Positions 1 to 8,604 of a stretch of DNA of 64,000 nucleotides are shown in pieces. Within the stretch, counting starts at the first letter, position 1. Each line of letters begins with the position of its first letter. A program made the translations under genes and the position numbers. Origin of the DNA: CAZOZP01 sp964584325 (GTDB lineage Bacteria; Bacteroidota; Ignavibacteria; Ignavibacteriales; Melioribacteraceae); assembly GCA_964584325.1 (NCBI GenBank), contig CAZOZP010000008.1, positions 3,430 to 67,429 on the forward strand. The letters run 5' to 3'. The notes beneath the pieces are model-generated. The model made no database searches, was not told the DNA's origin, and saw only the letters and a list, made by a program, of their open reading frames with translations.

Positions 1-211
1 AAAATTGGTTAATGCCGCAGGCAATTTCTATATCAATGATAAACCAACTGCAGCAGTCGTAGGACAGCAGCCATTCGGAGGTGCAAGAGCCTCAGGCACC
101 AACGACAAGGCCGGAAGCATTCTTAATATGGTCAGATGGCTTTCACCCAGGAGCATAAAGGAAACTCTGGAACCTCCATATGATTGGAAATACCCGTTTA
201 TGGAAGAATAA
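1..211 (+). CDS. 1-pyrroline-5-carboxylate dehydrogenase, C-terminal fragment
   Basis: Only the last roughly 69 codons are in the window; the gene begins upstream, and the reading frame is already open at base 2. The enzyme oxidises glutamate-5-semialdehyde to glutamate with NAD in proline catabolism. The fragment shows the aldehyde dehydrogenase C-terminal signature NAAGNFYINDKPT, then QQPFGGARASGTNDKAG and a tail with SPRSIKE and the PPYDWKYPFM ending typical of the P5C dehydrogenase branch rather than other aldehyde dehydrogenases. It ends in TAA at 209-211, right before a strong hairpin terminator, so it is the last gene of its transcript. Family assignment is from recognised motifs; the catalytic Cys and Glu lie outside the window. 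Confidence 0.88.
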   Translation, partial: KLVNAAGNFYINDKPTAAVVGQQPFGGARASGTNDKAGSILNMVRWLSPRSIKETLEPPYDWKYPFMEE

Positions 212-218
212 TCCGGAA

Positions 219-266
219 GGGGATAGATTTAGTTTCAATAAAAATTAAGTTTATCCCCTCTTTTTT
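219..266 (+). terminator. Intrinsic terminator after the P5C dehydrogenase gene
   Basis: A GGGGATA arm (219-225) pairs with TATCCCC (252-258) and is followed by TCTTTTTT. It separates the dehydrogenase from the porU operon. Confidence 0.8.
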
Positions 267-276
267 AATTAAACAC

Positions 277-308
277 TTGACAAAATACTATCAGCTTAAG
301 TATTTTAC
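277..308 (+). promoter_or_regulatory. Putative promoter of the porU operon
   Basis: TTGACA (277-282) is followed after 18 bp by TATTTTAC (301-308). The second element resembles the TAnnTTTG element of Bacteroidota promoters, but only its first six positions agree. It lies about 110 bp upstream of porU, leaving a leader of roughly 100 nt in which I see no clear structure. Confidence 0.4.
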
Positions 309-418
309 GCAATCAAAATTCCTAAGGATGCATTTATAGAAAAATTTGCTACGATTTCCGAAATAAAAATTTTGTATTTTAAGTGTCTGTTTTTGTTTTA
401 TTTTAGAACGGAGTCGAG

Positions 419-3400
419 ATGAGCAGATTTTTCATAATGTTCATATCTGTTGTTTTTTACATAAATTCGTTAGGCCAGAGTACTTCAGTATTAGAATCCA
501 ATTCTTCTTCTGTTATATTAAGGATTGAACCAAAATATAAAGTATCCGACATCAATATAAACGGAACTATATATAAACAAATATATTGTGATGACAGTTA
601 TACAGATGCAATTCCCGGTATGCCTCAGCTTCCGAAATTATCATTTAATCTTGCAGTGCCTTCAGAAACAGGAAATATAACCAGAATTACCGCATCATCG
701 TTTAAGGAAATAAGCGGAAAGATACTGCCGGCTCCTAAGTATAATTCTTCATCGGGCGAAGGTTTTTATGTTTACGAAGAGTCTGATGATTATTATAAAC
801 CGATAGAGACAGAAACAGTCAACTTCGGTGAATTCGGTTATATCAGGCAGGAGGCTGTTCAGCAGATTATTGTAGAACCGGTTATATTTAATCCGTCTTC
901 AAAAACGATTAAACTTGCTGAATATTTAATTGTGGAAGTAAAATTCAACACCCCGCTTATATATAAAGGCAAATCCGGAAATTTTGCGGAAAGGCAGGGA
1001 GTTCTTAATAATGAATATGGAAGCAGCGTTTCAGAAAATAATTATTTTGGAATCAGGAAAAAGCAATCAGTTTTATTTTCCGGTAACTGGTATAAATTTA
1101 CTGTTGCCTCAGAAGGTTTTTACAAAATAACCAAGCAGATGCTGCCGCAGTATGGTATTGATTCGGATGTAGATCCCCGAACAATCAGAATCTTTAACAA
1201 TGGAGGAAGTCCGCTCTCTGAAAAACTAACCGATCCCTATCCTGCCGGACCGAACGAAATAGCAATTATGGTAGTAGGCGAAGAAGACGGTAAGTTTGAT
1301 GATGATGATTATATACTTTTTTACGGAAGAAACATTAAATTCTGGCAATATAATGAAACCTCCAGAAGAATAACAAGGAACAGAAATCCTTTTTCAGATA
1401 ACAATTATTATTTTATTACTTCCGGATCTGCTGCAGGAAAAAGAATAAATGGGAAGCCGTCATCCGCATCCACCGCAACTCTTATTCAAAATACCACAAA
1501 AGCTTTTATAAGCCATGAAATTGACAGGTTGAACATAGCCGGTTTCGGAAGACTTTGGGTAGGAGAGGAGTTTACCTCACAATCACCCTCTGCGGTTTTT
1601 GTAAATAAACTGCATGACAGAGTAGCGGAAACGCCTGTTTTATATACAGTAAATTTCGCAAACTCCTCAGCAAAATCTGCAGGTGTGTCTTTTTATGAAG
1701 GAACTACACGACTTGATTCTATTAGAATGAACGGTTATGAAGGTACTTCGCATTTTTTCGGGTCTGAAGTTTACAGAGGCTGGGCATATCACAATGCACT
1801 CACAGAAAACCGGAGTCAGTTCAAAATAAATTACAATCCATCTGGAACAGTCGGGGGCGGTTACCTTGATTTTTTTGATATTGAATATACAAGAACTCTT
1901 AAAGCTTTGAATGATTCACTTATTTTTTATGGCGGCGGAGTAAACGGATTTATCGAATACAGAATGACAAATTTTAGTTCTACCGATAAAATAAAAGTTT
2001 TTGATGTAAGTAATTTTTCTGAAGTTAAACTTATAACCGGAGAGTTTAAGAGCGGAGGTGAATGCAGGTTTACTTCAGAAGAATCAGCAGGAAGCTATTC
2101 AAAGTATTTTGCTGTTTCAATAGATAAAACCGGGATACCCGGTGCCGGAGTAAAAATTAATAATTCCGACCTTACAGGAATATCAGAAGGATTCAGATAT
2201 GTTATTATAACTGACCGCTCTTTTGCTTCGCCTGCTGAAAAGTTAAGAAAATACAGAAACGATGAAGCTCCGGAAAAAATTTCCGCAGGGGTATTTTTTA
2301 CTGATGATATTTATCATAATTTTAGTTCGGGGATGGTTGACCCTACTGCTATAAGAAATTTTATGAACCATGCCTACCTTACCTGGCAGGTAAAACCTGA
2401 ATATATACTTTTATTGGGAAAAGGCACTTATGATTATTGCAACAGACTGAAAATCGGGGATAATATTGTTCCTTCTTACCAGTCGGCCGGCTCATCATTA
2501 GATGATTACATATCACTTGTAACTGATGATTTCTATGCAAGATTTGACGGCAGTGATAATTTTCTTGATGCGGCTCTTGGAAGGATACCTGCCGCAACTA
2601 TTCAGCAGGCAGAAGTAGCTATAAATAAAATTATAAAATATGAAACTTCGTCTTCAACCGGATTGTGGAAAACAAGACTTTCATTTCTGGCGGATGATAA
2701 TATTGTTCCGAGCGGAATTGACGGTATTCAGCATACAAAACAAACTGAAGAATTAATAAATTTCGTTCCTGATTTTTTCAGTACTGAAAAAATCTATCTG
2801 GCATTGCATCCAACAGTTCAGACTGCATTCGGAAGAAGGAAGCCCGGTGTAACCGATGCGTTATTAAATTCAATCAATTCCGGAATAATAATGCTGAATT
2901 TTACAGGGCATGGAAATCCCAATATATGGACTGATGAAAAAGTTTTGGAGAGGACCGTTCATATTCCGCAGTTTCGTAATGATAATTATTTCCTGCTTAC
3001 CGCTGCCACGTGCGACTTTTCAAGGTATGATATTCCCGGACTCTTCAGTGGCGGAGAAAATTTCCTGCTTTTAGAAAATGCCGGGGCAATTGCTGTTTTC
3101 AGCGCCGCAAGAGTTGTTCGTCCTGAACCTAACGACAGGCTTAATAAATCTTTTTATAATACAATATTTATTAATCTTGTTAATGGCGACAATAAACCCT
3201 CAGGTTATTCTTATATGATAGCAAAAAACCTGAATATGAATGATAATACCAGAAGATTCCATCTCTTTGGAGATCCTTTTCTGAAAATAAAATTCCCGTC
3301 GCTTGCGGCATATATAGATTCAGTAAACAGCAAAACTGTAACCGAAACAGTTAATCTTCAGGCTCTTGGTAAAGCAAGTCTGAAAGGAGGCGTTTCTGCA

Positions 3401-4348
3401 GACAGCACATTTAACGGTGAAGCTTTTGTGACGGTATTCGATTCACGAAAATCTCTCATTATCAGTGAACTGGACAACCTTAATGTTACGCTTGACGGAA
3501 GCATAATATTTAAAGGTAAATCAAGTGTTTCGGACGGTAAGTTTTCTACTGAATTTGTTGTACCTAAAGATATTTCATACGAAAATAAAAACGGAAAAAT
3601 TACCGCCTACATTTATAATAAAGATTATGATGCATTAACTGCAAACAAGAATATAATTGTTGGCGGAATGGATACAACTGCCGTAAATGACAACAAAGGC
3701 CCGGATATTGAAATTTTATTCGATGACTTGAAAAACGGTTCAGCAAACCTGGTAAAAAAAGATTTTGATCTTCTTGTAAAGTTGAACGATGAGACAGGTC
3801 TAAACACCTCAAACAGCGGAATCGGGCATAATATGACTGCAGTTATTGACGGAAATGAAATGAACGCAGTCGATTTATCAAAGTATTTCATATCTGATCT
3901 TGACAGCGGCGGAAAATCCGGTGTAGTATCCTATCGGATAAATAATATGAAATCGGGAATGCACAAAGTAAAGATCAGCGCGTGGGATGTATTTAACAAT
4001 AACACAACATCAGAAAATACTTTCTACGTAACAGAATCTGAAGTGTTGGAAATAAAAGATATCTATAATTATCCTAATCCGTTCGAAACTACTACTCATT
4101 TTACATTTCAACATAATTATGAATCACCTGTTGATGTTAAACTTAGAATTTATACAGTTTCAGGCCGAATGATATATGATACTGATGAAAAGTTTATTTC
4201 TGACAGATTTGTTCGGATATTCTGGAACGGTAAAGATAATGATGGAGATAACATTGCAAACGGTACATATTTATATAAAATAGTTGTTTCGACAAGCGAC
4301 GGTAAATATACCAGCTCATTTTTAGGTAAAATTGCAAAAATAGACTAA
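419..4348 (+). CDS. porU: PorU-like type IX secretion sortase (C25 peptidase family)
   Basis: The 1309-residue protein begins with a signal peptide (about residues 1-20, ending NSLGQ). Its middle holds a gingipain-type C25 domain in which the catalytic dyad is visible: His831 in FTGHGNP and Cys865 in TAATCDF. In known T9SS, PorU sits on the outer surface, cleaves the C-terminal sorting domain of cargo and attaches the cargo to the surface. The C-terminus has a FlgD-Ig-like/T9SS-like fold signature (YNYPNPFE near 1218, then LRIYTVSGRMIYD and NGTYLYKI). It is followed 23 bp later by porV, the usual partner. Start ATG at 419 is preceded by ACGGAG. Length is somewhat above the roughly 1150 of Porphyromonas PorU. 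Confident as family; the sortase role is inferred from the porV neighbour. Confidence 0.87.
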   Translation: MSRFFIMFISVVFYINSLGQSTSVLESNSSSVILRIEPKYKVSDININGTIYKQIYCDDSYTDAIPGMPQLPKLSFNLAVPSETGNITRITASSFKEISGKILPAPKYNSSSGEGFYVYEESDDYYKPIETETVNFGEFGYIRQEAVQQIIVEPVIFNPSSKTIKLAEYLIVEVKFNTPLIYKGKSGNFAERQGVLNNEYGSSVSENNYFGIRKKQSVLFSGNWYKFTVASEGFYKITKQMLPQYGIDSDVDPRTIRIFNNGGSPLSEKLTDPYPAGPNEIAIMVVGEEDGKFDDDDYILFYGRNIKFWQYNETSRRITRNRNPFSDNNYYFITSGSAAGKRINGKPSSASTATLIQNTTKAFISHEIDRLNIAGFGRLWVGEEFTSQSPSAVFVNKLHDRVAETPVLYTVNFANSSAKSAGVSFYEGTTRLDSIRMNGYEGTSHFFGSEVYRGWAYHNALTENRSQFKINYNPSGTVGGGYLDFFDIEYTRTLKALNDSLIFYGGGVNGFIEYRMTNFSSTDKIKVFDVSNFSEVKLITGEFKSGGECRFTSEESAGSYSKYFAVSIDKTGIPGAGVKINNSDLTGISEGFRYVIITDRSFASPAEKLRKYRNDEAPEKISAGVFFTDDIYHNFSSGMVDPTAIRNFMNHAYLTWQVKPEYILLLGKGTYDYCNRLKIGDNIVPSYQSAGSSLDDYISLVTDDFYARFDGSDNFLDAALGRIPAATIQQAEVAINKIIKYETSSSTGLWKTRLSFLADDNIVPSGIDGIQHTKQTEELINFVPDFFSTEKIYLALHPTVQTAFGRRKPGVTDALLNSINSGIIMLNFTGHGNPNIWTDEKVLERTVHIPQFRNDNYFLLTAATCDFSRYDIPGLFSGGENFLLLENAGAIAVFSAARVVRPEPNDRLNKSFYNTIFINLVNGDNKPSGYSYMIAKNLNMNDNTRRFHLFGDPFLKIKFPSLAAYIDSVNSKTVTETVNLQALGKASLKGGVSADSTFNGEAFVTVFDSRKSLIISELDNLNVTLDGSIIFKGKSSVSDGKFSTEFVVPKDISYENKNGKITAYIYNKDYDALTANKNIIVGGMDTTAVNDNKGPDIEILFDDLKNGSANLVKKDFDLLVKLNDETGLNTSNSGIGHNMTAVIDGNEMNAVDLSKYFISDLDSGGKSGVVSYRINNMKSGMHKVKISAWDVFNNNTTSENTFYVTESEVLEIKDIYNYPNPFETTTHFTFQHNYESPVDVKLRIYTVSGRMIYDTDEKFISDRFVRIFWNGKDNDGDNIANGTYLYKIVVSTSDGKYTSSFLGKIAKID

Positions 4349-4371
4349 TAATTCTTTCAGGAGGTTATAAA

Positions 4372-5598
4372 ATGTTGTTAAGAAAACGAATCTTGATTCC
4401 CATTATTCTGGCATTATTCTCTGTAAGCCTTATGGCACAGGGTGAGACTGCCGTTTCATTTTTACGAATTGCACCTGATTCAAGAGCCGGTGGTATGGGT
4501 GAATCAGGAGCCGGATTGGCAGATAACAGTGCTGCGATATTCTGGAATCCTGCCGGTATTGCTTTCCTTCGCGGAATTGAAGGAAGTTTTACACATAGCC
4601 AGTGGCTGCCGCAATTTCAGTTAAGCGATTTATTCTATGAATATCTTACCGGAAGAGCCTATCTTCCTGAACTCGGAGTAGATGTACCTGTTCACGCCAC
4701 AACAAGTCTTACATATATGAACTTTGGTGAGATCAATCTTACAGATGAAAATGGCGGGGATTTAGGTACATTCAGAGCATATGATATGGCCTTTACACTC
4801 GGATTTGCAACAAAACTTCATGATGACTGGGGATTAGGAATGAACTTCAGACTTATTCACAGCAGACTTTCTCCTAAGGGAGCCGGTGAAGAAGAAGGAT
4901 CAGGAACAGCTACCGGTGTCAGTTTTGACGTTGCTGCCATGTGGAGACCTGCTGAATTTGATATTCCTTATATTGCCGATATGAGTAACCGTTTCAGCCT
5001 TGGTATGAATTTAAGCAATATTGGTCCGGCAATAACTTATATCGATGAAGCACAGTCAGATCCTATACCTCAGAATTTCAGACTCGGTATCGCTGCAATT
5101 CTTTATCAGGATGAATATAATTCATTAACATATACCATGGATTTTAATAAGCTTCTTGTTGATAAACTTCCCCGTGATTTTTCTGCAGTGGTAAACGATA
5201 CCACAAAAGAGGTTAAAGATAAAAAGCCTGTACCTAAGAGAGATCCTTATTATAAAGCTTTGTTTACTGCCTGGGGCGATGAATCATTCAACGATGAAAT
5301 GAAAGATATTACAACTGCTATCGGATTGGAATATGTTTACGGTGATCCGAGCAATTTTCAGTTTGCTTTCAGAACCGGTTTCTTCTATGAAGACCCTAAC
5401 AGAGGGAACAGAAAATTTGCAACTTTCGGGGTCGGACTAAAATATGATATTTACGGTTTTGACTTCGGATACATTACAACAAGTATTTTCGGGGGCGACA
5501 GTGATCAGCATCCGCTTTCAGATACTAAGAGATTTACACTATTTATTTCATGGGATAGTCTCCAGAAAAGAGAACCGGGATTTCCAAGAGGGTATTAA
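4372..5598 (+). CDS. porV: PorV outer-membrane protein of type IX secretion (FadL/UPF0164-like barrel)
   Basis: A 408-residue protein with a signal peptide ending LMAQ at about residue 23. The mature N-terminus FLRIAPDSRAGGMGESGAG, followed by AIFWNPAGIAFL, is the PorV/PorQ signature. The rest alternates short beta strands, as in FadL-like barrels. PorV carries cargo from the translocon to PorU in characterised T9SS. The ribosome binding site is very strong (AGGAGG, 4360-4365). The gene lies between porU and a T9SS-sorted protein, with 23 bp and 3 bp gaps, so the three are almost certainly co-transcribed. PorQ or another PorV paralogue is an alternative, but adjacency to porU favours PorV. 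Confidence 0.9.
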   Translation: MLLRKRILIPIILALFSVSLMAQGETAVSFLRIAPDSRAGGMGESGAGLADNSAAIFWNPAGIAFLRGIEGSFTHSQWLPQFQLSDLFYEYLTGRAYLPELGVDVPVHATTSLTYMNFGEINLTDENGGDLGTFRAYDMAFTLGFATKLHDDWGLGMNFRLIHSRLSPKGAGEEEGSGTATGVSFDVAAMWRPAEFDIPYIADMSNRFSLGMNLSNIGPAITYIDEAQSDPIPQNFRLGIAAILYQDEYNSLTYTMDFNKLLVDKLPRDFSAVVNDTTKEVKDKKPVPKRDPYYKALFTAWGDESFNDEMKDITTAIGLEYVYGDPSNFQFAFRTGFFYEDPNRGNRKFATFGVGLKYDIYGFDFGYITTSIFGGDSDQHPLSDTKRFTLFISWDSLQKREPGFPRGY

Positions 5599-5601
5599 AA
5601 T

Positions 5602-8600
5602 ATGAAAAGATTTGTTTTAGGCAGCATAATGTTTTTTATGGTTTTGGGCAGTATTTCTGCCCAAAACTTTTCATTTATTCCACATCAGGCTAATAAACCT
5701 GCGGCAGGTGAAAATGATGCTTCAAATGTGAAGATTCTTGCTGTTATGGTTGATTTCCAGGCTGATAAAGATGAAGCAACTTATGGTAACGGCAAATTCG
5801 GAACCATCTATTCAAAAGATTACGGGAAAGATATAATTGACCCGCTTCCTCACGATGCTCCGTATTTTCAAGCGCACCTTGAATTTGCAAAAAATTATTA
5901 TGCGAAAGTTTCTAAAGGAAAAGTTAGTGTTAGTTACAACCTTCTACCTGACATAATTACTGTTTCGAAAACTATGAGAAACTATGCCCCTGAGCCGAAA
6001 TCCTCAGATTTGAACAGACCGGTTTTGTTTGCTCAGGAAGTTTGGTCTCTTGCTGCGGAAAAGAGTGATATTGATTTTTCGCAGTATAACCTTTTCGTTA
6101 TCTTTCATGCAGGTGTTGGACGAGATATAACCGGTCAGGCCGGTTTAACAGTTGAACGTGACATCCCGTCTGTTTACCTTTCCGAAAAAACACTTAAAAC
6201 TTATCTTGGTGAAGATTTCCACGGATTTCCGGTTAACAACGGAAATTTCAGTATAAAGAATTCAATGATTATTCCTGAAACCGAGAGCAGGGAATTTCAA
6301 AGTTTAAATCAAACAGTATTGCTCGAACTATCGATAAACGGACTTATAGCAGCCTCAATTGCCAGTCACCTTGGGCTGCCTGATTTATACAATACAAAAA
6401 CCGGATATAGTGCCATAGGCCGTTACGGATTAATGGACGGGCAGTCTATGTTTGCTTTTAGCGGATTATTTCCTCCGGAACCATCAGCCTGGGAAAAAAT
6501 ATTTTTAGGGTGGGAAACTCCGGTTGAAATATCACCCGGTGAGTTCAGTATAAATCTATCAAACTATCTTACCGCTGAGACAGGTGATACTGTCTTTTTA
6601 AAAGTTCCGATTAATGTCAATGAGTATTATCTTATTGAAAACCGCAAGAGAGATGCATTAAATAACGGTTGTATCTTAAGTGTTTATGGCGGAAAGGATT
6701 CTTTGTTCTCATTTGCAAAAGATACTTCCGGTTTTATAAGCTATGACACTGAAGCTCTTTCAGGTGTTGTGACTGATGTTGATGAGTTCGACTGGGCACT
6801 GCCCGGACCAAAAATCAATTATAATGATTCCGATAAATTTGAAGATATCGGTCTTTTAATCTGGCATATTGATGAATCTGTAATTAATGCCAATATCGCA
6901 ACAAATTCAATAAACAATAATCCGGAAAGAAAAGGCGTTAAGCTGATTGAAGCAGACGGGATATTTGACATAGGCGTTGAGTTTCAAACATTTTTGGGAG
7001 AAAAAGTTATAGGAGAAGGTTCCAGAGAAGATTCCTGGTATGCCTCTAATCCGGTTACTCTTTATGAAAATAAATTCACACCTGAAACAAAGCCTAATAC
7101 TAATGACAATTCAGGAGCTGTAACGGGAATCGGAATTACCGGTTTCGGGAATCCTGCTCTTAAGATGCCGATAAACATAGGATGGAATTTCAATAAATCG
7201 ATACAGCTGATCTCATTCAAACAAGGAGTATTTTCCGGTGAAAAGGATGAATACTTGATTTATTCCGACGAGAATCGTTATGCATTTCTAAAAGGCAGCA
7301 ACTTGATTTTGGTAAATGTAGGATCTGCTCCGGTCACTTTCCCCGGATTTTCTTCAGTTAAGACAAGTTATTTTCCTTTAAGCAGTTATAGGATTATTGC
7401 AGGCGGAATCGGAAATCAAGTTAATATACTTGAGATAAATTCGAGTCTTCTGAAACAAATTACCATTTCTGATACCATTACCTCAGATATAATCTTTACT
7501 GATATATCGAAAACAATAAGAGGCGCGGTTGCCGTTAAAGGCGGGAAAATAATTGTATTTGAAATAACGGACCTTGACAATCCGGTATTTGAAGTGGTTC
7601 AAACTTTACAAATTCAGACTGAAAAACAGATAAAACAGATTCTGTTTGTTGATGGCCAGTATGTTGCTGTTACCGAAAATGAAATTATTGCAGCCGGAAA
7701 TAAATTTACTGCCCCCGATAAAATAAATTATACTGCCGTTACAGAATTAACGGGAGGCAACAGCGAAATGGTTGTGCTTACCGAGGCCGGTGAGTTTTTT
7801 ATCCTGGAAAACTATCGCGAAAAAACAGCCTTTGAATGCGAAGGGTCTAATACTTTGCCTAAATCATTTATTATGGCCGACCTGAAGAACGACGGAAACA
7901 ATTATATAATTTATGCTGCCGGAGAAAAACTGATTGCAGTAAATAAGGCCGGTGTAAAAGCATCAGAATTTAGTCCGTGGGATAACTCAGGTTTTACAGA
8001 TTATCTATTATCTGCTGACATAAATATTGATAAATTGCAAGACATAATAGCTGTTACAAAAGACGGTAAAATTTCTGCTTTTTCCGGATCAGACGGAAAG
8101 ATGGTAAAGTCATTTCCTTTAGCCCTGGGCGGAGAGCAAAAGACATATCCAATTCTAACTGAGTCGGCCGGAAGACTTTATCTTACTGCAATAAGCGGTA
8201 ACGGAAAATGCGGTGTATGGGCATTTGAAGAAGGTACCGGTAAAGCAGGATGGATGGGCATGTATAAGAGTAATTCGAACAATAATGTAATATCTGAAGC
8301 TTCCTCTGAATTGAAACACATAGATGATTTTGTGCCTGAAACTGCTTACAATTATCCGAATCCGGCATACGGAAATACAACCTACTTCCGTTTTTATGCC
8401 GGCGAAGATGCCGAATATTCTATCGATATCTTTGATCTGGCAGGTTCACTTGCCGGTTCTCTGAAAGGCAAAGCAACAGGCGGAATTGAAAACGAAGTGC
8501 GCTGGGATATTTCATCTGTGCAAAGCGGTGCATATTTTGCCAAGCTTGAACTTAAAAGTCCCATAAATAAATCAAAAATTATTAAGGTGGCGGTTATTAA

Positions 8601-8604
8601 ATAA
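5602..8604 (+). CDS. M6-like metalloprotease-domain protein with T9SS sorting domain, zinc motif lost
   Basis: 1000 residues. A signal peptide (about 1-20, ending SISAQ) precedes a region resembling immune-inhibitor-A/M6 metalloproteases: AVMVDFQADKD near 50, then GLPDLYNT and GRYGLMDGQSMF. In M6 enzymes the segment before LGLPDLY is HExxHxLGLPDLY; here residues 251-257 read ASIASHL, so both zinc histidines and the catalytic glutamate are replaced while Gly258 and Asp261 remain. It is therefore probably not an active zinc protease of this class. Residues roughly 530-890 look like a beta-propeller/VCBS-like region (ADLKNDGNN, SADINIDKLQD). The C-terminus (YNYPNPAYGNTTYF, about 915-1000) is a T9SS type-A sorting domain. 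It starts 3 bp after porV. Confidence 0.75.
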   Translation: MKRFVLGSIMFFMVLGSISAQNFSFIPHQANKPAAGENDASNVKILAVMVDFQADKDEATYGNGKFGTIYSKDYGKDIIDPLPHDAPYFQAHLEFAKNYYAKVSKGKVSVSYNLLPDIITVSKTMRNYAPEPKSSDLNRPVLFAQEVWSLAAEKSDIDFSQYNLFVIFHAGVGRDITGQAGLTVERDIPSVYLSEKTLKTYLGEDFHGFPVNNGNFSIKNSMIIPETESREFQSLNQTVLLELSINGLIAASIASHLGLPDLYNTKTGYSAIGRYGLMDGQSMFAFSGLFPPEPSAWEKIFLGWETPVEISPGEFSINLSNYLTAETGDTVFLKVPINVNEYYLIENRKRDALNNGCILSVYGGKDSLFSFAKDTSGFISYDTEALSGVVTDVDEFDWALPGPKINYNDSDKFEDIGLLIWHIDESVINANIATNSINNNPERKGVKLIEADGIFDIGVEFQTFLGEKVIGEGSREDSWYASNPVTLYENKFTPETKPNTNDNSGAVTGIGITGFGNPALKMPINIGWNFNKSIQLISFKQGVFSGEKDEYLIYSDENRYAFLKGSNLILVNVGSAPVTFPGFSSVKTSYFPLSSYRIIAGGIGNQVNILEINSSLLKQITISDTITSDIIFTDISKTIRGAVAVKGGKIIVFEITDLDNPVFEVVQTLQIQTEKQIKQILFVDGQYVAVTENEIIAAGNKFTAPDKINYTAVTELTGGNSEMVVLTEAGEFFILENYREKTAFECEGSNTLPKSFIMADLKNDGNNYIIYAAGEKLIAVNKAGVKASEFSPWDNSGFTDYLLSADINIDKLQDIIAVTKDGKISAFSGSDGKMVKSFPLALGGEQKTYPILTESAGRLYLTAISGNGKCGVWAFEEGTGKAGWMGMYKSNSNNNVISEASSELKHIDDFVPETAYNYPNPAYGNTTYFRFYAGEDAEYSIDIFDLAGSLAGSLKGKATGGIENEVRWDISSVQSGAYFAKLELKSPINKSKIIKVAVIK

